DNA of 64,000 bases from Calendula officinalis (lineage: Eukaryota; Streptophyta; Magnoliopsida; Asterales; Asteraceae), in the NCBI GenBank assembly GCA_963853835.1, contig OY970822.1, positions 16,741,501 through 16,805,500 on the forward strand, given 5' to 3'. How positions within the stretch are numbered: position 1 is the first letter of the stretch; every line of letters starts with the position of its first letter. This document shows positions 11,162 to 22,100 of the stretch, piece after piece. Under the pieces are notes generated by a model. It worked only from the letters and a program-made list of their open reading frames with translations, was not told the origin of the DNA and made no database searches. Both the position numbers and the translations under genes were made by a program.

Positions 11162-11882
11162 TTCTGCAGAATTACGACACAAATGCGTGAACATAATACG
11201 TTAACAGAAAAAGATGATTACGAACGAATGCATAATAAACACAAGAAATCATTAACAGAATACTTTAATACCTAGCTCGGTGAAGGAATATCGGCGATGT
11301 AATGGTAAACTAGGGTTTAGGTCGACGAGAGGTACTGATTAAGGTTTTTGGAAAAATGATTAAGGATACGACGTGGTGAAAGCAATGTCGGTTACTATCC
11401 AAGGTGAAGAAAACGATGGTGAATCCAAACTTCGGCGAACTAGTGCAGAGTGATTTTGGTGAAGAAAACAGACGGTTTGGTCGATTAAGGTTTTGTGCAA
11501 AAGTGATTAAGGATTTGATGTTTGGATAACTTATGTTTTGGGATTTGAAAATTTGGAATAAACAATTTCGTTTTAGCGGGTCTTTATTTCATTTTAGTGG
11601 GTTATTTTATTCTATTTGTTACCGCGGTTTATGTCCATTAGTTATTGCGGTTTATTTGTTGTTGCGGTTGGGTGAATTAGTTGTTGCGGTTTTGTTAATT
11701 TGTTGTTGCGGTTTTGAGTTTCATTTTTTTACACATACAAGAACGTTGCATAGTAAGAAATTCTAATTGTTAAAAAATGTTACACATGAATAAAACAGTA
11801 GGTTAATTATAAATTTGCATAGTACTAAAACACATATATAATACAAATATTAATTGTCAATAATATATAATAGATCGAGTTA
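11162..11882. repeat. Spacer between TNP1-like and TNP2 genes with an internal block of subterminal motif
   Basis: At about 11570-11725 the spacer holds at least four direct copies of the TTGTTGTTGCGGTT motif (variants TTACCGCGG, TTATTGCGG). They match the repeats next to the element's ends. The remainder is presumably the TNP1 promoter and TNP2 3' flank. The 77-residue plus-strand frame at 11533-11766 is made of these repeats and is not a gene. Confidence 0.75.
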
Positions 11883-14800
11883 TTAAATGTATGTTCCTTC
11901 TCCGTCAGTTCGCACATATGAGCTTCTATTCATGTTTTCAAAAATCCCGGGTTCGATACCGACGGAAAATGGTGGTAAATCATCGAAGTTGTCGTGTTCT
12001 TCTTCATCCACAACATTATCAACCCCAAGAATACGTCTTTTACCTTGCAACACAATGTGGTATTTTGCTTTGCTTGGATCTTTGACGAAAAAAATTTGTG
12101 ATACATGTGTTGCGAGAACGAATGGCTCGGATTTGTAGCCATTAGTTTCTAGATCGACAAGTGTAAAACCATATTCGTCAACTTTAACACCCGTACGGTT
12201 ATTTACCCACTTACACTTGAACACTGGGATTATGAAATCAGAATACTGCAATTACCAAATTTCTTCTATCACACCGTAATAAGAATCTTTTGCGATGCTT
12301 ATCAATGTATCTTGATCACACCTATCGATTTCGGTTGTTGATGCTATTACTGTAACTCCACTATTTTGCACTGTACTTTTTCTATCTTGATCTTTGGTGT
12401 AAAATGTATAACCATTAATATCATATCCTAGGTAAGTTCTTACTCTAGCATCTGGACCTTGTCCCAATTTTTTGACAGTGTCATCAACGTCGTCACTTGT
12501 TGTCACCCTCTCTTTCAACCAACTTGCCAAATCCTTGTTTTGGTTGTTTATGTACCACACTTGTTGTTTACCCGGGTTCGTCGACTTTAACATATCCATA
12601 TGTTCATCAACATATGGAGTGAGGCATGTCATGTGCTTTAAGATTACTAAATGAGCAACTTGTAGTTCTCCGTGCATTGGCACTATTATCTTAAAACCTA
12701 CTCCTCCCTTTCCTTCAAGTCGACCTGAATGGCGACTTTTAGGAACGCCAACACTTTTGACACCTTCCATATAGCCTAAGAAAAACAAAATATATAATAA
12801 ATTAATTTTTGCTATAGTTGATCATATATATTACATACGTACCTTGGCAGAACTCAATCACCTCTTCAGAAGTATACCCTTCAATAATACTTCCCTCTGG
12901 TCGATTACGGTTTCTTACATAACCTTTCAATATTCCCATGTATCTTTCAAAAGGGTACATGTAACGTAGAAATACAGGACCACATGCCTTAATCTCTTGT
13001 ACGATATGAGATATTAGGTGAACCATTATATCAAAAAATGATGGTGGAAAGTGCATCTCTAGTTCACAAAGGATAACATAAACGTCTTTCACCCATTTGT
13101 CCAAATCTTCGACATCAATAACTTTCGTATGAATATTGTTGAAAAACAAACAAAGCTTTGTGATTGTATGTCGGATATCATCTTGTAAAAATCCACGAAT
13201 TGCGATTGGAATCATATGTGTCATCAAAACATGACAATCGTGAGACTTCATCCCAAGCAATTTATAATCTTTCAGTGATACAAATCTTTGAATGTTTGCT
13301 GAATAAGATGACGGAACCTTAATATCGTGCAAACATTGGCATAACTTTTTTTTTCCTTCTTTCGTTGTATTATAACATGCGGGTGGAAGATAAGTACGAG
13401 TGCCTCGTTGTACGGGAGCAAGATCTTTACGTATTCCCATCTCGACCATGTCATTTCGAACCTTAATACCATCTTTAGTTTTGTACTTAATATCCAATAA
13501 TAAGCCTATCAAGCTCTCACATACGTTTTTTTCTATGTGCATAATATCAAGACAATGTCTAACATCTAAATGTCTCCAGTAAGGCAATTGAAAAAATATG
13601 GACTTCTTTTTCCATATGGCATCATTATCAATACGGAATCTCTTACCCAACACAACATTAATATTATCAACTCGTGAAAATGTATCAAATCGTTTCTTCA
13701 CCGTCCTGACCTCGACAGTTCCGTCAAACTCAATCGTCTTCTTCCTAAACGGGTGACTCTTGGCAAGGAATCTTCGATGTCCTATGTATACAGTTTTTTA
13801 CAATTTCGTAACCACACCGAGCTTGTCTCATCTTCACAAACAGGACAAGCTTTCTTACCCTTCGTTTTGTATCCTGACAAGTTACCGTATGCTGGAAAGT
13901 CATTGATAGTACAAAAAACCATGGCCCGCAATTTAAATTGTTCTTTTCTATAAGCATCGTATACATCTACACCATCACTCCAAAGAGTTTTTAAGTCATC
14001 AATCAAAGGGGATAAATAAACATCAATATCATTACCCGGTTGTTTCGGACCTTGAATCAACAAGGACATCATAATGTATTTCCGTTTCATGCATAACCAT
14101 GGTGGGAGATTGTAAATGCATAAGAGAACTGGCCACGTACTATGACGACTACTCATGTTACCGAAAGGATTTATCCCATCTGAACTCAACATACCTTTTA
14201 TCAACATACCTTTTATCAATGTTTCTCCACTGCGGTGAATCCGCAACATGTCTAATTTTCCCGTCAATCACACGTTCTTCTGAATGCCAACAAAGTAACT
14301 TGGCTTCTTTCTCGTTTGAATATAACATTTTCAGTCTTGGTATAATAGGAAGATACCACAACATTTTAGCCGGTGGTCCATTCTTTGTCACATCATCGTC
14401 AACTTCATCTGTATCCTTTTTCCGTTTATACCTCGATGCCTTGCAATGAGGACAGTTATGCAAATTTGCGAACTCGTTCCGAAACAACATACAATTATTG
14501 GGACATGCATGTATTCTTTCTACTTCCAATCCCATTGGACACATTAAATTTTTTGCTCGATATGTAGAAATTGGTAATCCATTTTCTTCTGGAAGCAAGT
14601 CATGATGTAAAAGCTCTAATAGGGTTGTGAAGTATCACTCCATCCGTTTTTCATCTTTAAGTTAATTAACTTCAACACAGCATCAAGTTTCATTAATTTA
14701 GAACCTTTATATAACGGTGTTTCGGTTTCATCAAATAAGCGATGTAATTCATCTTGTTCACCAACGTCACCACTCATATTAGTATCCAATTCATTAATAC

Positions 14801-15161
14801 TTTCATTGAAACGTTCATTTGAAGTGTATTGATAGTTATCGTGGTATGAGTCATTGTTCAATGTTGTATATGCAGTACTACTACTATTTACATTGCTCGA
14901 AGATGTGTTACAATTAAGTCGTGCTCCATGACTTGACCAACAAGTGTAATTATACATAAAACCATGGCGAAACAAATGGTGCTCTATATCACCGGTGTTT
15001 GTGAATCTTTTAGAGTTTTTACAAACGTTGCAAGGACATAAGATCGAAGGACTTGCGTTCTTAACGCGATTCGATTCAGCAAACCGAATAAAATTTCCAA
15101 CACTGATGACATAATCGGCGGACGAACGTATAGCATGATACATCCAATAATTACGCTCCAT
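11883..15161 (-). pseudogene. TNP2-type CACTA transposase, broken
   Basis: Starting at ATG 15161 the protein shows, in order, the Transpos_assoc N-terminus (MERNYWMYHAIRSSADYV, CPCNVCKN), a Transposase_21/TNP2 core (ACPNNCMLFRNEF...CPHC; LSSDGINPFGNMSSRHSTWPV; CPVCEDET), DUF4218 (MHFPPSFFDIMVHL, VRNRNRPEGSI) and DUF4216 (YYGVIEEIW, CKWVNNRTGVKVDE). One phase-preserving intron (12776-12842) separates the last two. Lesions: a frameshift near 14630 just after NGWSD, consistent with a 4-base loss against the family pattern; a deletion plus 15-bp tandem duplication with frameshift at about 14185-14215; a 1-base shift in an A-run near 13798; and a TAA stop at 12252-12254 where the family has a glutamate codon. 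The enzyme would bind and cut the terminal repeats; this copy cannot make it whole. Confidence 0.95.
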
Positions 15162-15302
15162 CTAAAAATTAATAAAACGACAATAAAAATTAATTAATAT
15201 TATATATTTAAATGGTAATTGAATGATATATAAGAAAGTCACATATTCAGCCATTTATCAACCTAAAAAAAAACGAACACATTATATCTTTCTAGCTACA
15301 AG

Positions 15303-15705
15303 ATGGTTTTCTGTTCATCATGTGGCAAACAAGCAGTGATTCGCACTTCATGGACAGCCAGAAACCCTGGACGAAGGTTTTATACATGTCCAACAAAGGT
15401 AAGGCCTTTAATTTGAAGGTATTTAATATATAACCATTTTAGAATTCAACTAATTATTAACTATTGTATAATATTCTTTTTTATAGGGTTCTACATGTAG
15501 ATTTTTTGTGTGGTTTGATCCTGTTATGTGTGAAAGATCCAAACAAATCATTCCAGGATTAATAAACTCGAAGAACAATCTTGAAATGAAGCTGGAGGAA
15601 CGTGACTTAATGTTAAAGAAAATGAAATTGTATTTGATAGGGATTTGCATAGTTTTCATAGGATATGCAATGTTTGCATACTCTACTGTATTCTCTATTT
15701 TATGA
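15303..15705 (+). CDS. GRF-type zinc-finger protein with C-terminal membrane segment (transposon accessory gene)
   Basis: Two exons, 15303-15398 and 15487-15705, join in phase to give 104 residues. Residues 1-47 form a GRF zinc finger: CSSCGKQAV, the RNPGRRFYTCP signature that names the family, a third ligand cysteine in TKGSTCRFF and the closing WFDP. A charged helix follows (LEMKLEERDLMLKKMKLY, likely coiled coil), then a hydrophobic C-terminal segment (about residues 80-104). GRF fingers bind single-stranded nucleic acid in several DNA-repair proteins; the role of these small plant membrane-tailed versions is not known to me. A TATA-like TATATAAG lies at 15226-15233. The gene faces away from the transposase (ATG 15161) across 141 bp. 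The frame is intact, unlike the transposase. Confidence 0.82.
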
Positions 15706-16249
15706 ATGTAATGTGTCTATTTTGGCAACTAATTGGAAGACACTTATATTTCTAAGTCTACTTCAAAGATACTTATATTTCTAAGTCTACTTCAGAACGA
15801 AAACAGGATCTCAACGAAGAAGAAAGACAACTATTTCAAAATATGTCCGTTGGATATTAGATGACAATCAAATTTGTTTTGTTATTGCGGTCAAACCGCA
15901 ATAACAAAACAACAAACCGCAACAACAAAGGAAGAAAACCCGCAATAACAAATATATTCTAGCCGTTACAATAAATAACTTGAAACAAGTAAAACTTGTT
16001 TAAAGATTTCAGTCATTATTTGCTAATATTATAAATTAATAAATTAAAATATTTATATTAATCTATTTATATTTTTAAATAATTATTTTGAAATTTTGAC
16101 ATTATAAATTTGAAGATAAATTAATTATTTTATCGGAGACTTTGAAGATATATAGATGGTTAACTAAAAAAACTTTAAGATAATATTAACAAATGAGGAT
16201 GCATTACAAGGGAAATTAAAAAGTCACAAAATTTACAACAAAAAACTAA
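15706..16249. repeat. Spacer with internal block of CACTA subterminal motif
   Basis: At 15868-15955 the motif occurs in both orientations (GTTATTGCGGTCAAACCGCAATAAC is an inverted pair, followed by AACCGCAACAACAAAG and CCGCAATAACAAA). Direct repeats of CTTATATTTCTAAGTCTACTTCA lie at about 15742 and 15771. The rest is AT-rich with no gene. Confidence 0.75.
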
Positions 16250-16776
16250 TTAAAACAAAGTTAATTTCATGTAAACTCGGCCTCCGGGCTTCATTTTCTC
16301 AAGATCAATGTTGAAAACAACCCATTGGTTCCAATGGATGCCCCAAGCCATCCTCAACTCGTCAAAGTCCCCATGGATGGTGATCGGGCCATAGGGTCTT
16401 TCTTCGATTGGTTTCTTTCGATTACGAAAGACATCAACCAACACGAACCTTGCACTCTTCTCTCCCATCTCAAAGACACAACATGTGCCATAGTTGTAGA
16501 GTTTGACATCCTCAACAAGCTTTGCTGGTATAGTCTGAAATTAAGAAATCAACAAAATATTGATTAATCATAAACAGTAAACAGAAAGAAAAGAAATTGA
16601 ATGCATACAATTTCCCTCCGTTGTATAACTTGGGAGGATAATTTCACAGCAAAGTAATGGCTGTGCTCTAGAGGATCCTCCACTTGGTAGTTATTGATAT
16701 CGTCGTCGGTAGACGACTCGATATCAATGATCTCTTGAGGAAGATTTTCGTTTTCCATTTCAGATGTTAATAACAA
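16250..16776 (-). CDS. B3-like small protein, minus-strand paralogue (transposon accessory gene)
   Basis: Exons 16776-16609 and 16534-16250 join in phase 0 to give 150 residues; a second possible start is ATG 16758. An acidic N-terminus precedes HYFAVKLSSQVIQRREI and, after the intron, TIPAKLVEDVKL, then ITIHGDFDELRMAWGIHWNQWVVFNIDL. The order (F-x-K/V-L strand, IPxKxV, closing strand with a hydrophobic FNIDL) resembles plant B3 DNA-binding domains, though the family's usual GWxxF segment is weak, so the fold call is an inference. It shares intron position, TIPAK[LF]V and the C-terminal motif with the plus-strand gene at 17641-18097. A TATATATA sequence sits at 16835-16843. No stop or frameshift is seen. 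Confidence 0.65.
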
Positions 16777-17340
16777 AAAAAGGTTTTTGATTAATAGTTT
16801 TCTTGTAACTGCATTTCAGAATAATATTGGTTAACTATATATAATAACCAAGGGCGTCGAAATTGAAGAGGGAAAATTGACCGTCATCTAGAATTCAAGC
16901 GCGTAGCAACAGTGAAACCGCGGTAACAAATACGGAAAACCGCACTAACAAATGTAACAGTGTAACTGCATTTCAGAATAATATTAAAATTAATATTTTG
17001 GGATTTATATTAATTTAATGCTTCGAGTAAATACACATCAAGTTGGATGGAAGTTACAGCTAGTGTTGCAGCTACTTTTTTAAACTTATCCTCTTAACCG
17101 CAATAACAAATCTGGAAACCGTAACAACAAATATTTTTCCTCGATTTTTACCACATCATAAGGTAGTGTTGCAGGAGAATCAAATATTTTCTTGAGATTC
17201 TAAAATATACGTGATGATAGTTTCTTTGAAATTAAAAGAGAACTAATTAATATCAGCTCTATATATTGTACCATAATTGCCATTATTTTGATGGATCAAA
17301 CTTAATTTTCATATATATGAAGGTTTATTAAGTCATTGCT
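16777..17340. repeat. Divergent promoter region with subterminal motif copies and a direct repeat
   Basis: Copies of the CACTA motif occur at about 16911-16957 (CCGCGGTAACAAA, CCGCACTAACAAA) and 17093-17135 (CCGCAATAACAAA, CCGTAACAACAAA). A 22-23-bp stretch, TAACTGCATTTCAGAATAAT and on, is directly repeated at about 16806 and 16965. A TATA-like TCTATATATT lies at 17258-17267, about 80 bp before the miR172-like foldback. Confidence 0.65.
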
Positions 17341-17345
17341 TACTG

Positions 17346-17417
17346 GTGCTGCATCATCAAGATTCACATGTTGCAGCAGATTTTGTTCTCACGCGAATCT
17401 TGATGATGCTGCAGCAG
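17346..17417 (+). ncRNA. MIR172-like: miR172-like microRNA precursor foldback inside the CACTA element
   Basis: The 5' arm holds GCATCATCAAGATTC (17351-17365). The 3' arm holds its exact complement GAATCTTGATGATGC (17395-17409), giving a perfect 15-bp stem closed by 29 nt and extended by a T-T mismatch and TGC/GCA. The 21 nt at 17394-17414 differ from the miR172 form that begins AGAATCTTGATG and ends in CTGCAG only at the first base (C for A). The 5' arm followed by ACA matches the miR172 star strand. miR172 represses AP2/TOE-type regulators in plants. The loop is shorter than in the MIR172 genes I know, so processing is unproven; a captured, trimmed MIR172 copy is my preferred reading. Confidence 0.75.
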
Positions 17418-17640
17418 AAATCAAAATGACTATTCACTTGTTTGGAGATGCGGTTGTACAGTTGTGATGCGCGACATAACCCCAATCCCCAATCCCGCCA
17501 AAACTTAAGTATATATATAAGCAGACTTCATCCATTCCTTTAATTTGTTATATCAAAAAACGTTTCATTTTTAAACCTACAAGAACGTTTCAAAGAAAAA
17601 CTTTTCAAAGTAAGATTAATCGATCTTTTAAGTTTCTAAT

Positions 17641-18097
17641 ATGAGTTCTAGCAGTCTGCATATTGGTGATCACGAAGTACAAGTTAATAATTTCTTCATC
17701 GTAAAATGGTGTGCGTCGATGACAAGAAAAATTGTATGATTTTTCTTTTTAATTTCTTAATTGCTATTATAATTTGCAGTATAAATTTAATTTTCATTTC
17801 TTTCATCAGACTATTCCAGCAAAATTTGTTAGGGATCACCAACTTTGGAATGAGCGTCATTTGTGTGCTTTGTCAAACCTTGAGATGAGTCCCCCATACA
17901 TGGTTTTCAATTTACTACGCCACAGTGATCGAAGGAGGCCCAATGTTCGTTTTATAGACCATATGACTATCAATGGTGATATGGTCGACTTCAAACAGAA
18001 GATGGGCATCCGCACGAACCAACATGTGATGTTCACCCTTGATCTCGAAACAAAAAACAGTGGTGCTGGAGTTATCTTCAACGTTACTCTTCTGTGA
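17641..18097 (+). CDS. B3-like small protein, plus-strand paralogue (transposon accessory gene)
   Basis: Exons 17641-17733 and 17810-18097 join in phase 0 to give 126 residues. The first exon ends NNFFIVKWCASMTRKI. The second opens TIPAKFVRDHQLW and closes MTINGDMVDFKQKMGIRTN then VMFTLDLETKNSGAGVIF. This lines up with the minus-strand gene at 16250-16776, including the intron placed exactly before TIPAK, so the two are an old duplicated pair in opposite orientation. Fold resemblance is to B3 DNA-binding domains (tentative). A TATA-like ATATATATAA lies at 17510-17520 and the miR172-like foldback about 220 bp upstream, so one promoter region could serve both. The frame is intact. Confidence 0.65.
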
Positions 18098-18539
18098 ATT
18101 CAACATGATGTTAGTTAGCTTTGTGTTTAGGTTTTGGTTGTCCTTGTTTTGGTTTGGCTTATAATAGTATGTTACATATATGTAATGTTATCATTGTATC
18201 TTTATGAAATTTGTTTTTGTTTGCCAATTAATTAATTAATTTAAACTGAAAATTTAGATTGTTGTTGCGGGTTTAGCATGGCCGCAACAACAAATTTGGT
18301 AGTTGTTGCGGGTAACGTATGGCCGCAACAACAAATGGAATTGTTATTGCGGTTTTATCATGGCCGCAACAACAAATGGAATTGTTAATGCGGGTTTAGC
18401 ATGGCCACAACAACAAATTGAATTGTTGTTGCGGTTCTTTCTTTTGCAGTGCGAACTAAATTTGTTGTTGCGGTTATATTATACCACCGCAATAAATAAA
18501 TTTATTGATCCGCACTAACAAACCCGATCTGTAGTAGTG
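18098..18539. repeat. Right subterminal repeats of the CACTA element
   Basis: From about 18255 to 18525 the motif occurs roughly nine times, mostly as inverted pairs of the form TTGTTGCGGGTTTAGCATGG then CCGCAACAACAAAT, spaced about 50 bp. They end in CCGCACTAACAAACCCGATC just inside the terminal repeat. Each pair can fold on itself. In En/Spm such arrays are the binding platform for the TNPA/TNP1-type protein. Confidence 0.9.
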
Positions 18540-19108
18540 ATATGCTATGTTTACTCATAATAGTCGCATGCCCGTTCTTCTACAAACCACTTTTGGCGGG
18601 GTGTGACATTAGGGGATCTAATTACCTCTTTCTAGTGGTGACAAAAAAATCCGTTCATGATTTGGAACCGGATCCGAACCAGATTCACGCTCATCGGATC
18701 GATTGTGTAACACCTGAATGTTTTTATATAAATTTTATTTTATAATTACAGATAATTATAGAGGGTTGGTAAGTGCTAAAGTGAGAAAAATAGAGGGTCG
18801 CATAAGACATATATATAGTGGAGAGTTGACCGTACGTCTTTCAGTTTTATGCAATCTTCTGATATTCAATATTTAAAATGAGAATATACAAACCAGAAAC
18901 CAGGAATATTAACCAACTGTTTATAACTTAACTTGTCTGCAACATACAACACCACCTCTATGATGTCCGAATGTCTAAAAAAGGATAAGAAAGGGTCTTA
19001 CAAAGTCTGACATAACAACAAACTGGCCCAAATTGACAGCCTTACAACATATTAGCCCAAACAGCCTTACAAGGAAATGGTGCATAATTGCATATATAGA
19101 GATACATA
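18540..19108. other. Remainder of host LTR repeat and intergenic DNA
   Basis: The right ATA target duplication (18540-18542) is followed by the end of the older repeat, GGCGGGGTGTGACA at 18608. A TGTAACACC sequence at 18704 could be the start of another LTR fragment, without a visible partner. No gene is seen. The last part is probably the 3' flank and untranslated region of the ATXR6-like gene. Confidence 0.4.
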
Positions 19109-22100
19109 CTAGACAAAATTATGAGTTGGGTATTCATGTTCATACCCATTATAATCATAATATAGCTTCTCACCTTTCGCGATATCACGAGTAGCAACCA
19201 AGAGGACCCGACATACTCCATCAACATTGTATCTAACACATTTCAGATTCTTCTTCTTCCTCGATCCACTGAAATATATTATAGTGATTAAAAAAATAAT
19301 TGATTAATCGACTTACTGAATAATCAAACTTTGTTTTTCGCTGCAAACTAACTATTGTACCAAAATGAACGATTTATCATGCAATTGTTTTCAGAATGCA
19401 AATGCAGAAAAAACCAAGATGCTTAATTGAGCACATATTTCCCAAAATCATTTATAGACCTAAAATTAAAGGAAAGTATTTTCTTTTACATTTTCAAATG
19501 GAAAAGAGTCGACTGATACTGAATAAAGAGGTGATAGGCTTACGGTTTGTGGTTGTTGATGCCATTGAAGAAGCGGGCAATGTTTCCTCGTTTGTCGGGG
19601 CAGATGACGAGACTTTTATCGGGATCAGTTGCTAAAAGTAAGGTCATCATGCTATCACAGTCATCTTTCTCTCTGTTTTTGATGTAGTCTACATCACCCG
19701 CGTATTCTGCTATTAATGTCATATCTTTGATCGGCCCATCAGCTTGAACAGTAAATCTGTTTCAAAATAATGTTATACTGAATATATATGTAGTCTGATC
19801 CAGATTCTAGAAAATAGCACAATTAATTTTCACAGAGTAAAGTTTCTATAACAAAACTATTACAAGGGAAATCATATATAGATGTACGGTTTTCCCATCC
19901 AATTTTTCTCTTACAAGTGGTGGCATCTTTCTATTATACTAGCAATAATCCATGAAATAATTAAGATAAAAGTCCCAGAAACGACGTCATTGAATGTGTG
20001 ATTATTGATTCTAATTAATAAACACATCTTTATTTGACATATTAAATAAGATCATTCTTAATTTTCATTCATGCATCCAATTCCTATCATGTGTTTGCAA
20101 GCAAAAATCTAGTCGGCTTTTACTTACCCTTCACAGTAATCAAAGACGACGAGTAGAGGAGGGCATTCTCCTCTCTTAGCCATGGCTCTGCATTTTTCCA
20201 ATGTTTCTGTATCACCTTCAGAAAGAACCTTCAAAAAAATCCAAATAAGATGGTCCATCATATGATAAAATCTAGAATCGCATCAATCATGTAACCTTTC
20301 TAATTAAAACCATCAATATTTATCAAGTGACTTGAAGTAATAACCTAATTGTGAGATCACTAATACCGTGCATAATTAGCCCAATTACACTCCACGGCAT
20401 CAGCTATAAATTTCTATATGTGTTCTATTTGTAGTTTTTTTTTTTATCAATCATAAGATTCAAGATATTATAGACCAAAAAATGAAGCAATAATTTTAAA
20501 ATGAGAATTGATGTTAACCTGCATTCCGCCATTCTCCAAATTGGCTTGATTAGAGGACTCAGGAGCCATACCAGGGGGGTAAGTGAGGACATCACTAAAC
20601 TCAAGATTGAGTGATGTTAAAGCAAAAGCTAGAGACTTCAATTGGTGCAGCCTAGTTTCAGCTTCTTTACTTGGAACATATGGTAATAATATGCGCCTCT
20701 TCTTTTGATGCACCAACGAACGCCTTTTTCGTTTCCTAGAATCTAGAAATCCAATGATATATATAATACATTGAAAACAGTTAGATACAAATTAAAAGAT
20801 ACTGAAAATAAATATAACATGGAATGGCATTTAAGTTTCTCCAAACAATGAGATAGCAAATAAATGTTTGGATAAATACTTCCACTGACACTTAACACTT
20901 GTAACCATATGTTTAATAGATCAAGACCTAAAACATGTACCAAGTAGACAACAAATTCACTAACACTGTGACTTCAGTTTCTGGCTAGCTAGATCATGTC
21001 CTACTCTATACATACATAACTGTACCAGCTCCAAAAAGACACCCACATATATAAATAGCAATAAACCACTACACAATATATAACTTCTGCTAGTAGCGTA
21101 AGTTTTCGCCAATAAATACATATCAATAATTTTGTTTGTTTAATGTGGAACATTATCATTTTATGTGTATGTAGTAGTAACATCACACCTTATTATAGAA
21201 ATGTGAGATTTTCTTTCATTGTTACTTATATAGAATAATATTGTGCACTAGATGAATTTGCTTACAACATTAGTTTCATGCAGTTCTAAGACAGTTAGCA
21301 AGTTAAGCCTTGCGGTAACTTTTGACCTAGCAGGAAAGAGTTAAACACAGAAGACCATGGTACTGCCTGTTATAGAAGGTCTATTAAGTTGAATATTAAG
21401 TATCTAGTGTGGTTCATAACCTTTTTATGATGGTCACATATAGCAGTTAATTTTCTTCATAAACGTACTCGATACATAAATCAAGTATTAGGGAACACAA
21501 ATAGTAGTAAACAACACAGCGAATTAGTGACATTTACTTCACATACGTATCGTAGATATAATTAATGATCTACTACCCATATAAGAACAAAGGGATAGAA
21601 ATGATATTTGGAAGCATGATGTCATCACAAAAGGATAAAGAATGTACTTGACCCAGGAAGAGAAATTGGTTCAGGAAATAAAATAAGAAAATATACCTTA
21701 ATTAATTAACAGATAAAATTGACAACATAACATGCAACAGAAGTCCAGAAGAACTTTGAATTTCACTTTATAATAACAGATCATGATTCTTGACTTCTTG
21801 TGTAAAATTGAACTTAACAGGCATGACCAAAGTTTCCATGGAGACACCATTAACAGAATCTATGCAAAATCTTTTCACATTCTGGAATCTTGGCATTTCC
21901 GTATCTGACTTCAAATGCCTTCAGGAGATTCTAGTGGTGATGGTGAATCTAAGGTTTCCAAAATGGATGACTTGACGCCCCATAACTTCATATAGTTACT
22001 AATAATTTACTTGCAGTTTCTTTTACATAAAGATCCCGTGGGACAAGATACGCCATATGAAGCGAAGCATAAAAAGATCGAAAACTTTTAGTGATAAGAA

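Larger units (their letters stand above)
8177..18539 (-). mobile_element. Complete CACTA (En/Spm) transposon carrying accessory genes
   Basis: The ends are CACTACTACAGA at 8177 and its inverted copy ending at 18539. They are flanked by ATA at 8174-8176 and 18540-18542, the 3-bp duplication typical of CACTA elements. The 10,363-bp body holds a TNP2-type transposase (minus, broken), a TNP1-like gene fused to a Ulp1-type protease (minus, broken), a GRF zinc-finger gene (plus), two B3-like genes (one on each strand) and a miR172-like foldback. Subterminal repeats built on TTTGTTGTTGCGG lie at both ends and in internal blocks. With both transposition genes damaged, this copy could move only with help from another copy. 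Confidence 0.95.

Noticed and set aside
11533..11766. 77-residue plus-strand frame within the CACTA element
   Set aside because: It is built from the TTGTTGCGGTT repeat block, not from a conserved protein.
18704..18780. TGTAACACC start of a further LTR
   Set aside because: There is no matching end or target duplication in the window.
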